Numbered from the stretch's first letter, positions 45,089 through 54,023 are shown. The stretch: DNA of 64,000 nt from Xanthomarina maritima (GCF_008084905.1 NZ_VSFC01000020.1:1-64000), one strand, 5' to 3'. The notes: a model not told the origin generated them from the sequence alone. Translations and numbers: made by a program.

Positions 45089-45718
45089 ATGATAAAACTG
45101 TTGGTTGTTGATAGTCACCCCATTATTAGAAAAGGAATTGAACTTCTGTTTGTTGCGTCTAATGACATTAAGGTTGTAGGAGGAATAAGCAATGGAGAAG
45201 CTATTTTTGATTTTCTTAGACAAGAAAATGCTGATGTTATTTTATCTGAAATTGATTTACCTAAATTAAACGGTATTACAGCATTAAGAAGACTTTCTAA
45301 AGAATATCCAAATATAAAAGTGCTTATGTTTACTTCGCAACCAGAAGAAATTTATGCTCTTAATACTATAAAAGCTGGCGCATCAGGTTATTTATCTAAA
45401 CAAGCAAATATAATTACTATTAAAGAAGCCATCATGAAAGTTGCTGAAGGTGACACCTATTTAAGTAATAACCTAGCAAATCAACTAGCATTTGGAAGAC
45501 GAGTAACTAAATCTTCTGGTTCTCTTTATAAAAAACTTTCAACTAGAGAAATTGAAGTTTTAAAACTAATTTCTGTTGGCAAAAAAAATAAAGAAATTGC
45601 ACAGGAATTAGAAATAAACGAAAAAACAGTAAGTACTTATAAAGCGAGATTGATGAAAAAACTACACGTAGAGAATATTGTAGACTTAATTAATAGAGCA
45701 AAATTAATGGAAATTTAA
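45089..45718 (+). CDS. LuxR/NarL-type response regulator with atypical receiver
   Basis: The protein has 209 residues. The receiver domain covers 1-120 and the LuxR-type helix-turn-helix about 143-205 (LSTREIEVLKLISVGKKNKEIA, in parts). The fold is normal and Thr82 and Lys104 are present. However, the acidic pair is Asp8-Ser9 instead of Asp-Asp, and the phospho-acceptor position in VILSEIDLP is Glu54, not Asp. It probably does not accept phosphate and may be locked in an active-like state. No histidine kinase is nearby. Its stop overlaps that of convergent dnaG by 4 bp. A TATCTTTA box lies at 45027-45034. Confidence 0.88.
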   Translation: MIKLLVVDSHPIIRKGIELLFVASNDIKVVGGISNGEAIFDFLRQENADVILSEIDLPKLNGITALRRLSKEYPNIKVLMFTSQPEEIYALNTIKAGASGYLSKQANIITIKEAIMKVAEGDTYLSNNLANQLAFGRRVTKSSGSLYKKLSTREIEVLKLISVGKKNKEIAQELEINEKTVSTYKARLMKKLHVENIVDLINRAKLMEI

Positions 45719-47673
45719 AGTGGCTTATTTAGTTTTCTAGATAGTAAATTGTCCAATTTTTTATAGCCTACCACTTCTTCTAAAATATCTTTATATTGTC
45801 TTTCAATATCTCCTTTTGTTTCAAGACTTAATTCTTCAATTTTCTTACTAATTAAAAAGCAGCGCAAACTCAATATAGTTTCACTAACCAATTGAGATAT
45901 AGAATCTGATTTATCTTTTGGGAAAATGTTTTTTCTATTCCAGTTGGATAAAGAATAACGCTCTTCTTCCATTAAAATAGTAGTCATTTCAGCTACAATT
46001 TCAGCATCCTCATCATTTACAAAACTTTCTAAAGCAAATTCTGGGTTCTGATTTAAAGTATCTATAATTTTATAATACAGCTCTTTAAACTTTAAATTTG
46101 TAAACTCCATTTCGTCTTCTTGAAGGTCTAAATATATCTTTTCAAATACCTTTGATTGATGAATTACTGGTTCTAAAATAAGTTCATTTTTTTCATTTTC
46201 TTTTAAAATTAAATCTTCAAAATCTTCAGTTCTATTTCCGTAAAGCAATAGAATTTGAATAATCTTTCGTTCTAATTCATATTGAACATCAACCTTCTTT
46301 CTGGTTTGTTGGTTTTTTATAACCTCGAATGCTTTTTGCTCTTCTTTGTATTGTTTATTAGCGTCTTGATAATCTTTCTTGGACATCTGTGCTAAAGTAC
46401 TATACAAGACACCTTCGCTAATATCCATGATTTTAGAACACTCTTGGATATAAATTTCACGTTTAATTCTATCTGGAATTTTAGAGATACTATTAACTAT
46501 ATCTCTTACAGTATCAGCTTTTTTAATGGGATCGTTTTTAGAATCTTCAAACAACATAGATGCTTTAAACTGAATAAAATCTTGTGCATGTTCTTCTAAA
46601 TAAACCGTTAGTTCTTCCAAAGTATTTTGCTTGGCAAAACTATCTGGATCTTCGCCTTCTGGAAAGGTGCAAATTTTAACATTCATGCCTTGTTCCAGAA
46701 TTAAATCGATACCTCTTAAAGATGCTCTAATTCCGGCAGCATCACCATCAAAAAGCACTGTAATATTCTTTGTTAATCTATTTATAAGTCTTATCTGTTC
46801 TGGAGTTAAGGCTGTTCCTGATGAAGATACTACATTTTTAATTCCCTTTTGATGAAACTGAATAACGTCTGTATATCCTTCAACCAAATAGCAATTATCT
46901 TCTTTAGCAATACTTTGTTTGGCATGAAAAATACCATAAAGGACTTTACTTTTATGATAGATATCACTTTCAGGAGAGTTTAAGTATTTTGCTGCTTTTT
47001 TATCGGCTATTAAAATACGACCTCCAAAACCTAAAACACGTCCACTCATGCTTCGAATAGGAAACATCACTCGTCCTTTAAATCTATCAAAATGCTTTTC
47101 ATCTTTAACAATAGTAACTCCAGTTTTATTTAAATAATCTAGTTTATAACCTTGTTTTAAAGCCTCATCTGTAAAGGCTTGCCATTCATCTAAAGAATAA
47201 CCTAATTGAAATTTTTTAATAGTTTCTTCAGTAAAGCCTCGTTCTTTAAAATAACTTAAACCAATAGCTTTACCTTGATCTGTTTTATGCAGTATCTTCT
47301 GAAAATATTTACTGGCATATTCGCTCACTAAATACAAGCTTTCTCTTTCGTCTGCTTGTTCTTTTTGCTCGCTTGTTTGCTCTGTTTCTTCAACTTCAAT
47401 ATTATATTTATTTGCTAAATATTTAATAGCTTCTGGATAGGTAAAATGTTCATGCTCCATTAAAAAGGCTACCACATTCCCTCCTTTCCCACTTGAAAAA
47501 TCTTTCCAGATTTGCTTTACTGGAGACACCATAAAACTTGGAGAACGCTCATCACTAAACGGACTTAAACCTTTAAAACTACTACCAGATTTTTTAAGTT
47601 GGACAAAATCGCCAATAACCTCCTCTACTCGAGCAGTTTCAAAGACTTGATCTATGGTGGATTTTGATATCAA
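45715..47673 (-). CDS. dnaG: DNA primase DnaG, zinc ligands replaced
   Basis: The protein has 652 residues and makes RNA primers for DNA replication. The N-terminal zinc-ribbon fold (1-100) is clear, but its four ligands are replaced: Ser37, Ser40, Asp58 and Ser61 occupy the Cys, His, Cys, Cys places (GLSPFSDERSPSF and KDFSSGKGGN). The Toprim core is intact, with EGYTDVIQFH and TVLFDGDAAGIRAS. The C-terminal helicase-binding part (about 440-652) is present. The loss of zinc appears shared in Flavobacteriia from memory, so it is likely functional without zinc. Confidence 0.95.
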   Translation of the reverse strand: MISKSTIDQVFETARVEEVIGDFVQLKKSGSSFKGLSPFSDERSPSFMVSPVKQIWKDFSSGKGGNVVAFLMEHEHFTYPEAIKYLANKYNIEVEETEQTSEQKEQADERESLYLVSEYASKYFQKILHKTDQGKAIGLSYFKERGFTEETIKKFQLGYSLDEWQAFTDEALKQGYKLDYLNKTGVTIVKDEKHFDRFKGRVMFPIRSMSGRVLGFGGRILIADKKAAKYLNSPESDIYHKSKVLYGIFHAKQSIAKEDNCYLVEGYTDVIQFHQKGIKNVVSSSGTALTPEQIRLINRLTKNITVLFDGDAAGIRASLRGIDLILEQGMNVKICTFPEGEDPDSFAKQNTLEELTVYLEEHAQDFIQFKASMLFEDSKNDPIKKADTVRDIVNSISKIPDRIKREIYIQECSKIMDISEGVLYSTLAQMSKKDYQDANKQYKEEQKAFEVIKNQQTRKKVDVQYELERKIIQILLLYGNRTEDFEDLILKENEKNELILEPVIHQSKVFEKIYLDLQEDEMEFTNLKFKELYYKIIDTLNQNPEFALESFVNDEDAEIVAEMTTILMEEERYSLSNWNRKNIFPKDKSDSISQLVSETILSLRCFLISKKIEELSLETKGDIERQYKDILEEVVGYKKLDNLLSRKLNKPL

Positions 47674-47864
47674 TTTAAAAAATTAGTGGTTTCGGAAATA
47701 CAATTTACATCGAATGGTAAAAGTAATAAAACTTATTGTGTTTAAAATAATCCTTTTGAAAACCATTTTTAAATATTATTAATAAAGATTATTTTGTATC
47801 TTAAATAAACTCTTTCTACGCATAACATAATGTTACTCATTTTTTTTTTAAAAATTAAAGCAAT

Positions 47865-48309
47865 ATGAAATCTTTAAACATTATACTCGTAATCCTCATA
47901 TCTATTAACGTTAAAGCTCAAGATGTTAAAGAGAAAAACTAGGAAATATTTATTCGTGTTTACGATATTGAAGGCAATAAAATTGCTAAAGGAAAATTGC
48001 ATCATGTCGATGATTCTTATATCCTAATTTATGAAAAATAATAAACGTAAGGAGATTCCATTAAATAACATAGGAATAATAAAAACAAAGCATATTCCAG
48101 GTCATAATGTTTTAATATACGCTGGTTTAGGCGCTAGCGTAGGTACAATTGTAGGAATAGCTACTAGAGTTTGCCGGGATGCAGGAGAATCATCCTTATT
48201 TTCTGGAGCAATTACTGGAGTAAATAAACAAATAAAATCTTTTGAGATTAATGAAGATACAAAAAATACAATGAGTTCAAAACTGCTATGGGTTTCTAAT
48301 TACAAATAA
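47865..48309 (+). pseudogene. Decayed secreted glycine-zipper-like protein gene
   Basis: A reading frame starts at 47865 with a signal peptide (MKSLNIILVILISINVKAQ) but meets TAG at 47940-47942. The same frame continues with EIFIRVYDIEGNKIAKGKL to about 48038, where an A run shifts the frame. The rest continues in another frame (PLNNIGIIKTKHIPGHNVL, then GLGASVGTIVGI, ending SSKLLWVSNYK). The joined product resembles a flavobacterial family of small secreted proteins with a Gly-rich hydrophobic stretch, with an apparent internal loss after that stretch. One stop and one frameshift make it a pseudogene. A frame starting at 48031 could still yield a 92-residue fragment. Confidence 0.7.
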
Positions 48310-48370
48310 TAATTAGCTCTATTAAACCTTAAAAAAATACATTAAATTTTGACGTCTCAATTTTACTATA

Positions 48371-48404
48371 AAAAAACCTTTCAGGTTTTGAAAACCTGAA
48401 AGGT
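48371..48404 (-). terminator. Palindromic terminator after the 48.4-50.8 kb operon
   Basis: A perfect 14-bp palindrome arm (48376-48389 with 48391-48404) has the core ACCTTTCAGGTTTT. On the minus strand it runs into seven T. It lies 24 nt beyond the outer-membrane protein gene. The core AACCTTTCAGGTTTT..AAAACCTGAAAGGT occurs widely in flavobacterial genomes as far as I recall, so it may also be a mobile repeat. Confidence 0.8.
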
Positions 48405-48427
48405 CTAAATTCAATTAACTACTTATA

Positions 48428-49510
48428 CTAATCCATATCAAATCTTATCCCTAAAGATATATTGTTTTGGTCTATGGCTTGATCTTTAAAAATAGTCGAC
48501 AAATCGTATTTAGCATATATTCCAACGTGTCCCCAAGAGATATAAGAACTTAGACCATATACAAAATTATTAGTGTTGTAATCTTTAATTTTATCTTTTT
48601 GAAAATCGCCATTGGCATCATCATACTTTAATTTCTGCATGGATTGTAACACAAATCCACCATATCCACCAACTCCTATTTTAAATTTTTTGTAAGTTGA
48701 ATATCTAAAGTAATTTTCCTTTTCTATTTTCTTAGATGGTCCAAATTCAAAATGTACAGGAATAACTAAATTAGTAGATCTAAACTTAGATTTGTCAAGA
48801 TTTAAAGGAAACTCTTCTAAAGCAACAACATCATCTACTTCCTGAAAATACTTGTTATCTTTTATATCTAATTTATTCCACTGAAAAGAAATTCCATACT
48901 TTAAACGAATAGCATTAGAGTTATTTAGTAATCTGGTTTTCCAAGCCCAACCTAACTCTACAAATCCAGATCCACCTATTTTGTATGGAGAATCGTTTAA
49001 AGATTGACCTTCAATTATGGCATTATTAAACCCTATAGCAAATACTAAATCGCTTGTAGTACGTCTATCATATTTTTTTGGTTCTTTTCTTTTTTGTGGA
49101 CCAATATAAAGGCTTCCAGTATCAAACTCATCAGAGTCTTTATCTTTTCCTAGAATTATTGTAAAACCTTCTAAATTTGCTCCTGTATCATATGGCACAT
49201 GTTCATTTCGTTCTAATAACGAAATTCTATTATCTATAATTGCCAATCTGTTTTCAATATTTAAAGCATGCTTGGTTGCTAATTCTTCTTTTAGAATATT
49301 TGCTTGTTCTTGTGAAATTTCGTCATTAAATAATTGCTCGTCTATGGCTTCAACCTCTGTTCTAAGCCATTCTTTTTCTTGATTTACAACTTGTTCTTTC
49401 TGAGCTTGTAAAGCTTCTATCTTTTCTTCGTTTGTGTTTTCCTGTGCAGTGATTAATTGCACAGCCAATGTTAGCACTATAAGTGCTAAGTACTTAGTAA
49501 TTGTTTGCAT
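48428..49510 (-). CDS. Outer-membrane-barrel-like protein with coiled coil
   Basis: The protein has 360 residues. A signal peptide (1-22, ending QLITAQ) precedes a coiled coil (about 24-95, charged with Glu/Gln/Lys). A beta-rich C-terminal barrel (about 130-360) ends in LGIRFDMD. The ATG at 49510 (MQTITKYLALIVLTLA) was chosen since the longer frame has 16 polar residues before the signal. It is the third gene after the sigma factor and the anti-sigma-like gene, so it is probably their target. Function is unknown. Confidence 0.7.
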   Translation of the reverse strand: MQTITKYLALIVLTLAVQLITAQENTNEEKIEALQAQKEQVVNQEKEWLRTEVEAIDEQLFNDEISQEQANILKEELATKHALNIENRLAIIDNRISLLERNEHVPYDTGANLEGFTIILGKDKDSDEFDTGSLYIGPQKRKEPKKYDRRTTSDLVFAIGFNNAIIEGQSLNDSPYKIGGSGFVELGWAWKTRLLNNSNAIRLKYGISFQWNKLDIKDNKYFQEVDDVVALEEFPLNLDKSKFRSTNLVIPVHFEFGPSKKIEKENYFRYSTYKKFKIGVGGYGGFVLQSMQKLKYDDANGDFQKDKIKDYNTNNFVYGLSSYISWGHVGIYAKYDLSTIFKDQAIDQNNISLGIRFDMD

Positions 49511-49538
49511 AACTGTTTGTTTTTTAATGGATGAATTG

Positions 49539-50279
49539 TTAATCGTTACGTTCGGCAACTGCAGTTTTTACCCTTTTGTAATTTGTTTTAATAGTTTCAA
49601 ATACCTTTGCTCTAAAAGATTCGTCTAGATCTTGTTCAACGTCTTGAAGCAATGCATCTGGATCTATAGAGTACGATTTAATATGGTTCTTGTTAGTTAA
49701 ATTTTGCTGTGCTTTACTTAATAAAGCATCGATATTTGTTTTCGTTTTTTTAATACTCTCTTGATTTTCATTTTGAGCTAATTCAACTTCTGATGTAGAT
49801 AATACTAAAATTGGTTTGTCAATTACAATTTCTGATTCAACATTCGGTTCAACCTCAGTAATGCTCCCTTTATTTATTTGATTCTTTTTATTAACAACTA
49901 CATTATTTGTAAGGCTTTTAGAAGTTGTATTCATTTCTACTAGATGTTCTATTTCAGTTTTTGAATCTTCAATTACAACTTTAGTTAGATTAGACTCTTT
50001 GATACTTTTATCTTGAAAATTCTCACCCTTTTGGTCTTCTGTATTTACTATAATAGACTCACTATTGTTGATATCAGATGTGCTATTAAAAATGTTAACC
50101 ATAAATAGAATACCTACCAAACTTGCAGCAATTCCAAGCCACCAAACAATTTTCTTAGAAGACTTTTTAGCATCAGCATCTAATTTATTTGAAAGGGTAT
50201 TCCAAGCTTGACTTGTAGGCTGTAGAGTTCTGTTCTCCAGCTTATCTTTTATGTTTTCTTCAAATTTAATTGGAGCCAT
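49539..50279 (-). CDS. Single-pass membrane protein, likely anti-sigma factor
   Basis: The protein has 246 residues. The cytoplasmic N-terminus (MAPIKFEENIKDKLENRTLQ) is followed by one transmembrane helix (about 45-63, WWLGIAASLVGILFMV) and a polar Glu/Asn/Ser-rich periplasmic tail. The placement after an ECF sigma gene with a 14-bp overlap and the single helix suggest an anti-sigma factor, although no zinc (ZAS) motif is seen. The start at 50279 was chosen because the longer frame lies inside the sigma gene. Confidence 0.7.
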   Translation of the reverse strand: MAPIKFEENIKDKLENRTLQPTSQAWNTLSNKLDADAKKSSKKIVWWLGIAASLVGILFMVNIFNSTSDINNSESIIVNTEDQKGENFQDKSIKESNLTKVVIEDSKTEIEHLVEMNTTSKSLTNNVVVNKKNQINKGSITEVEPNVESEIVIDKPILVLSTSEVELAQNENQESIKKTKTNIDALLSKAQQNLTNKNHIKSYSIDPDALLQDVEQDLDESFRAKVFETIKTNYKRVKTAVAERND

Positions 50280-50829
50280 AACCTGCGTTGTTTCGTTTAA
50301 TAATTTGCTCTTGAAGCAGCTTTCTTGCTTTAAATAACTGTGATTTTGAAGTGCCTTCTGATATTTGTAAAAGTTTAGCAATTTCGGCATGTTTATAGCC
50401 TTCTATTGCATACATTACAAAAACCATTTTATATCCTTCTGGTAAAGAATCTATTATTTTTTGGATTTCGGCAACCTCTATTTCAGTAGTGATTTGATTA
50501 AAATCATCTTTAGTTTCTTCAATCTGCTCTACTGGAAATTCAATATGTTTTTGTTGTCGTAAAAACGAAATAGATTCTCTAACCATGATGCGCCTTATCC
50601 AACCTTCAAAACTTCCTTCAGCTTTAAAACTTTTAAGATTCTTAAATACTTTAAAAAAACCATTTAACATGGCTTCTTCAGCTTGTTGCACATCTTTAAT
50701 ATAATATCTACAAACACTCAACATTTTAGCTGCATGCAATTCAAACAATACGTGTTGCGCTTCACGATTGTTTTTTATTGCTTTTTTAATAAGCTCAGCC
50801 TCATTCTTATAGAGTTGTATAACTTTCAC
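50266..50829 (-). CDS. ECF-type RNA polymerase sigma factor
   Basis: The protein has 187 residues. Region 2 (about 22-85) includes HAAKMLSVCRYYIKDVQQAEEAM, in parts, and GWIRRIMVRESISFLR; region 4 (about 125-180) includes LPEGYKMVFVMYAIEGYKHAEIAKLL with HTH ISEGTSKSQLFKARKLLQ. It begins with GTG, as the family start KVIQLYKNE requires. It directs transcription of a small regulon, likely including its own operon with the anti-sigma-like and outer-membrane genes that follow. Confidence 0.9.
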   Translation of the reverse strand: MKVIQLYKNEAELIKKAIKNNREAQHVLFELHAAKMLSVCRYYIKDVQQAEEAMLNGFFKVFKNLKSFKAEGSFEGWIRRIMVRESISFLRQQKHIEFPVEQIEETKDDFNQITTEIEVAEIQKIIDSLPEGYKMVFVMYAIEGYKHAEIAKLLQISEGTSKSQLFKARKLLQEQIIKRNNAGYGSN

Positions 50830-50958
50830 TTAAAAATATTTGTTCTGCTTCTATTTATATAGACGAAGAATATTTGAAAAAGGTTGCCTGATTAATTAGC
50901 TTTTTTTTTTAAAAACGCCTCATTAATTATAAATATCTGAAATTAAAATAGTTATAAA

Positions 50959-51936
50959 TTATTTTTTCCTATCAATAACATAATTAACCATTAACTCTAA
51001 TGAAGTTTTGTAATTAGATTCTGGATACATTTGAAGCATTTGTAATGCCTCTTCCTGAAATGTTTTCATTTTAGAAACGGCATAGTCTAAACCACCTTGC
51101 AGCTTAACATAGCTAATAACTTCAGCTACACGTATTTTATCTTTATTATGATTTTTAATTGAATTAATCAACCAGCGTTTATCTTTTTTATTTGCTTTAT
51201 TCAAAACATAAATTAATGGCAAAGTCATTTTTTGCTCCTTAATATCGATTCCTGTAGGTTTGCCTATCGCTTCTTTACCATAATCGAATAAATCGTCTTT
51301 AATTTGAAAAGCCATCCCTATAAGCTCACCAAATTTTCTCATACGTTCCACATGGTCTGAATCTGGTTTTACGGAAGCAGCACCAAGGCTACAGCAAGCA
51401 GCAATAAGTGTTGCTGTTTTTTGTCTAATAATATTGTAATATACAGCTTCTGTAATATCTAATTTTCTTGCTTTTTCTATTTGAAGCAATTCACCTTCGC
51501 TCATCTCTCTTACAGCTATGGAAATAATTTTCAGTAAATCGAAATCATTATTATCAATAGATAGTAATAAACCTTTAGAAAGTAAATAGTCACCAACCAA
51601 GACAGCAATTTTATTTTTCCAAAGGGCATTGATTGAAAAAAAACCTCGACGTCTGTTACTCTCATCTACCACATCGTCATGAACTAAAGTAGCAGTATGA
51701 ATTAACTCAATAACAGAAGCTCCTCGATAGGTTCGTTCGCTAATTTCTCCATTAGACACCATTTTGGCAACTAGAAACACAAACATAGGTCTCATTTGCT
51801 TTCCTTTTCTATTCACAATGTAATGTGTAATTCTATTAAGAAGAGCCACTTTAGAAGACATGGATAGTTGAAACTTTTGTTCAAAAAGCTCCATTTCGTA
51901 ATCAATGGGTTGTTTTATTTGTTCTACAATTTTCAA
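50959..51936 (-). CDS. ispB: Polyprenyl (octaprenyl-type) diphosphate synthase
   Basis: The protein has 325 residues. It has the two Asp-rich motifs LVHDDVVDES (first, about 80-90) and FQIKDDLFDYG (second, about 207-217), and GKQMRPMFVFLVAKM before them. It adds isoprenyl units to make the side chain of menaquinone. Chain length cannot be read with certainty; the symbol is by similarity. It is monocistronic with a TACGTTTG box 27 nt upstream. Confidence 0.88.
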   Translation of the reverse strand: MKIVEQIKQPIDYEMELFEQKFQLSMSSKVALLNRITHYIVNRKGKQMRPMFVFLVAKMVSNGEISERTYRGASVIELIHTATLVHDDVVDESNRRRGFFSINALWKNKIAVLVGDYLLSKGLLLSIDNNDFDLLKIISIAVREMSEGELLQIEKARKLDITEAVYYNIIRQKTATLIAACCSLGAASVKPDSDHVERMRKFGELIGMAFQIKDDLFDYGKEAIGKPTGIDIKEQKMTLPLIYVLNKANKKDKRWLINSIKNHNKDKIRVAEVISYVKLQGGLDYAVSKMKTFQEEALQMLQMYPESNYKTSLELMVNYVIDRKK

Positions 51937-51962
51937 CAGAAAAGGATGATAAATATTAATAA

Positions 51963-51970
51963 CAAACGTA
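51963..51970 (-). promoter_or_regulatory. Possible -7 box for the polyprenyl synthase gene
   Basis: The minus strand reads TACGTTTG, an exact TAnnTTTG match 27 nt before the start codon. A properly spaced TTG is not seen. Confidence 0.4.
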
Positions 51971-52093
51971 CTAAAAATGTATATGATAATCTATTCTTGC
52001 ATATATATTTAGAAAATAATCAATTTTAAATTAATAAAAATCATTTATTTTTATTAATTTAAACATCTATTAACCAAATAAATACCCTTATTT

Positions 52094-52915
52094 ATGAAAA
52101 ATTTTACATTATTAGTTGCATGTGTTTTTTTATGCTTTACAATGAACTCACAAGTTGTTGTTTGGTCAGACGATTTTAATGATGAAGACATTTCAGATTG
52201 GTCAGTGACTGATGCTGATGGCGATGGGAATAATTGGGGAGATATTCCTGCTGTAGGTGATGGTATGGGTGGTTATATCACACCAGTGTCTTTAATATCT
52301 AGATCATGGCAACAAATTCCATTAAACCCAGACAACTGGGTAGTTTCTCCTGTAATTGATTTATCTACAGCTACAACTCCAATTACTTTAGAATGGATTA
52401 CTCAAGTTGCTGCAGCTACATGGGATGAAGAAAAATACAGTGTTCATGTTGGCACAACAAATGATATTAGTGTCTTGGTAAATTCGGCAACTTCCATGAC
52501 TGAAACTCTAGGTGATGCAGGAAACACAGGAACACCAGTTAATCATACATTTGATATTTCTGATCTAGCTGGTGAGGCTCAAGTTTATGTTGCTTTTAGA
52601 CATTGGGATTGTTCAGATCAAGATTTCTTATCAGTCGATGATGTTACTGTTAGCGCTCAAACTTTAAGTATTGATGAATTTGAAGAGCCAAACAGGTATA
52701 AAGTTGCATGTAACAATCATTATATCTCAATTTATAATATTAATAGTGAAGTAAATTATAAGCTTATAAATATAACTGGTCAACTAGTATTAGAGGGTAA
52801 AACTAATAACGAAACACATACCATTGATGCTACTAAACTTACTACAGGTATCTACATTATTGAAATTACAAATCCACTAACTAATGCTGTATTTAGAAAG
52901 AAAATTGCTTTTTAA
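52094..52915 (+). CDS. T9SS cargo with choice-of-anchor J domain
   Basis: The protein has 273 residues. A signal peptide (1-19, ending TMNSQ) precedes a cleaved-adhesin/choice-of-anchor J beta-sandwich (about 22-190, with WSDDFNDEDISDWSVTDADGDG split into SDDFNDE and DWSVTDADGDG, and VYVAFRHWDCSDQDFLSVDDV). A type A T9SS sorting domain (about 200-273) includes ISIYNINSEVNYKLINITGQ and TGIYIIEI, ending RKKIAF. It should be exported through the GldKLMN machine and attached to the surface. Its adhesive or binding role is inferred from the domain. Confidence 0.88.
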   Translation: MKNFTLLVACVFLCFTMNSQVVVWSDDFNDEDISDWSVTDADGDGNNWGDIPAVGDGMGGYITPVSLISRSWQQIPLNPDNWVVSPVIDLSTATTPITLEWITQVAAATWDEEKYSVHVGTTNDISVLVNSATSMTETLGDAGNTGTPVNHTFDISDLAGEAQVYVAFRHWDCSDQDFLSVDDVTVSAQTLSIDEFEEPNRYKVACNNHYISIYNINSEVNYKLINITGQLVLEGKTNNETHTIDATKLTTGIYIIEITNPLTNAVFRKKIAF

Positions 52916-52940
52916 ATAAAGTGAATAAAAAATAAATATA

Positions 52941-52969
52941 AAGCTGTCTACAAAGGCAGCTTTTTTTTT
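52941..52969 (+). terminator. Terminator after the T9SS cargo gene
   Basis: An 8-bp stem (52941-52948 with 52955-52962, one G-T pair) is followed by nine T on the plus strand, 26 nt beyond the stop. Confidence 0.78.
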
Positions 52970-54008
52970 AACTCTTATTTGCTAACTGCCCACAAGCAGC
53001 ATCTATATCTTTTCCTCTAGACCGTCTTACAGTTACTGTAATATGGTTTGCTTCAAGCATAGAGACATACATATCTATAGCTTGAGAATTTGCTTGTTGA
53101 AATTCGCCATCATCAATTGGGTTGTACTCAATTAAATTCACTTTACTTGGGGCAAACTTGCAAAAGGCAATTAAAGCATCTACATCTTTCTTCTTGTCAT
53201 TTATGTCTTTCCAAACCACATATTCATAGGTAATTCTGTTTTTTGTTTTGGCATACCAATACTCCAAAGCTTCTCGTAAATCTGCTAATGGAAAATTCTC
53301 ATTAAAAGGCATGATAGATGTTCGAACGGCATCGATGGCTGAGTGAAGTGACACAGCGAGTTTAAATTTCACTTCATCATCTGCCATTTTTTTTATCATT
53401 TTTGGCACGCCAGAAGTTGAAACAACAATGCGTTTTGGCGACATACCTAAACCTTCGTCTGAAGTAATCTTATCTATGGCTTTTAATACATTGTTATAAT
53501 TCATGAGAGGCTCTCCCATACCCATAAAAACAATATTGCTTAAGGGTCTGTCGTGATATAATCTACTTTCTCTATCTATGGCGACAACTTGGTCGAAAAT
53601 CTCGTCCGGATTTAAATTTCGCATACGCTTTAATCTAGAAGTTGCGCAAAACCTACAATCTAAACTACAACCAACCTGACTGGAAACACAAGCTGTTGTT
53701 CTAGATTTGGTAGGAATTAAAACAGATTCTACAATTAATCCATCATGTAAACGAACAGCATTTTTAATAGTGCCATCGTTACTTTTTTGCATAGTATCTA
53801 CATGAATATGGTTTATAACAAAATGGTCTTCAAGCATGTATCTGGTTTCTTTCGAGATATTTGTCATATCCTCAAAGGTATGAGCGCCTTTGCTCCATAA
53901 CCATTCATACACTTGATTGCCACGAAAAGCTTGATCTCCTTCTTTTATAAAGAAGTCTCTTAATTGCTCTTTTGTTAAAGCTCGTATGTCTTTCTTTTTT
54001 GTTTCCAT
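52968..54008 (-). CDS. rlmN: 23S rRNA A2503 / tRNA A37 methyltransferase RlmN
   Basis: The protein has 346 residues and is a radical SAM enzyme that makes C2-methyladenosine. The cluster motif is CSLDCRFCATSRLK, and the methyl-carrying Cys near the C-terminus is in DAACGQLA. Other marks are FMGMGEPLMNYNNV and RVSTSG-like VVSTSGVP. The start at 54008 (METKKKDIRALTKEQL) was chosen; the longer frame adds 54 residues from the spacer. A TACTTTTG box ends 8 nt before the ATG, so the mRNA may be nearly leaderless. Confidence 0.96.
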   Translation of the reverse strand: METKKKDIRALTKEQLRDFFIKEGDQAFRGNQVYEWLWSKGAHTFEDMTNISKETRYMLEDHFVINHIHVDTMQKSNDGTIKNAVRLHDGLIVESVLIPTKSRTTACVSSQVGCSLDCRFCATSRLKRMRNLNPDEIFDQVVAIDRESRLYHDRPLSNIVFMGMGEPLMNYNNVLKAIDKITSDEGLGMSPKRIVVSTSGVPKMIKKMADDEVKFKLAVSLHSAIDAVRTSIMPFNENFPLADLREALEYWYAKTKNRITYEYVVWKDINDKKKDVDALIAFCKFAPSKVNLIEYNPIDDGEFQQANSQAIDMYVSMLEANHITVTVRRSRGKDIDAACGQLANKS

Positions 54009-54015
54009 GTGTTTG

Positions 54016-54023
54016 CAAAAGTA
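54016..54023 (-). promoter_or_regulatory. Possible -7 box for rlmN
   Basis: The minus strand reads TACTTTTG, an exact TAnnTTTG match ending 7 nt upstream of the ATG. No -33 element was found. Confidence 0.4.
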
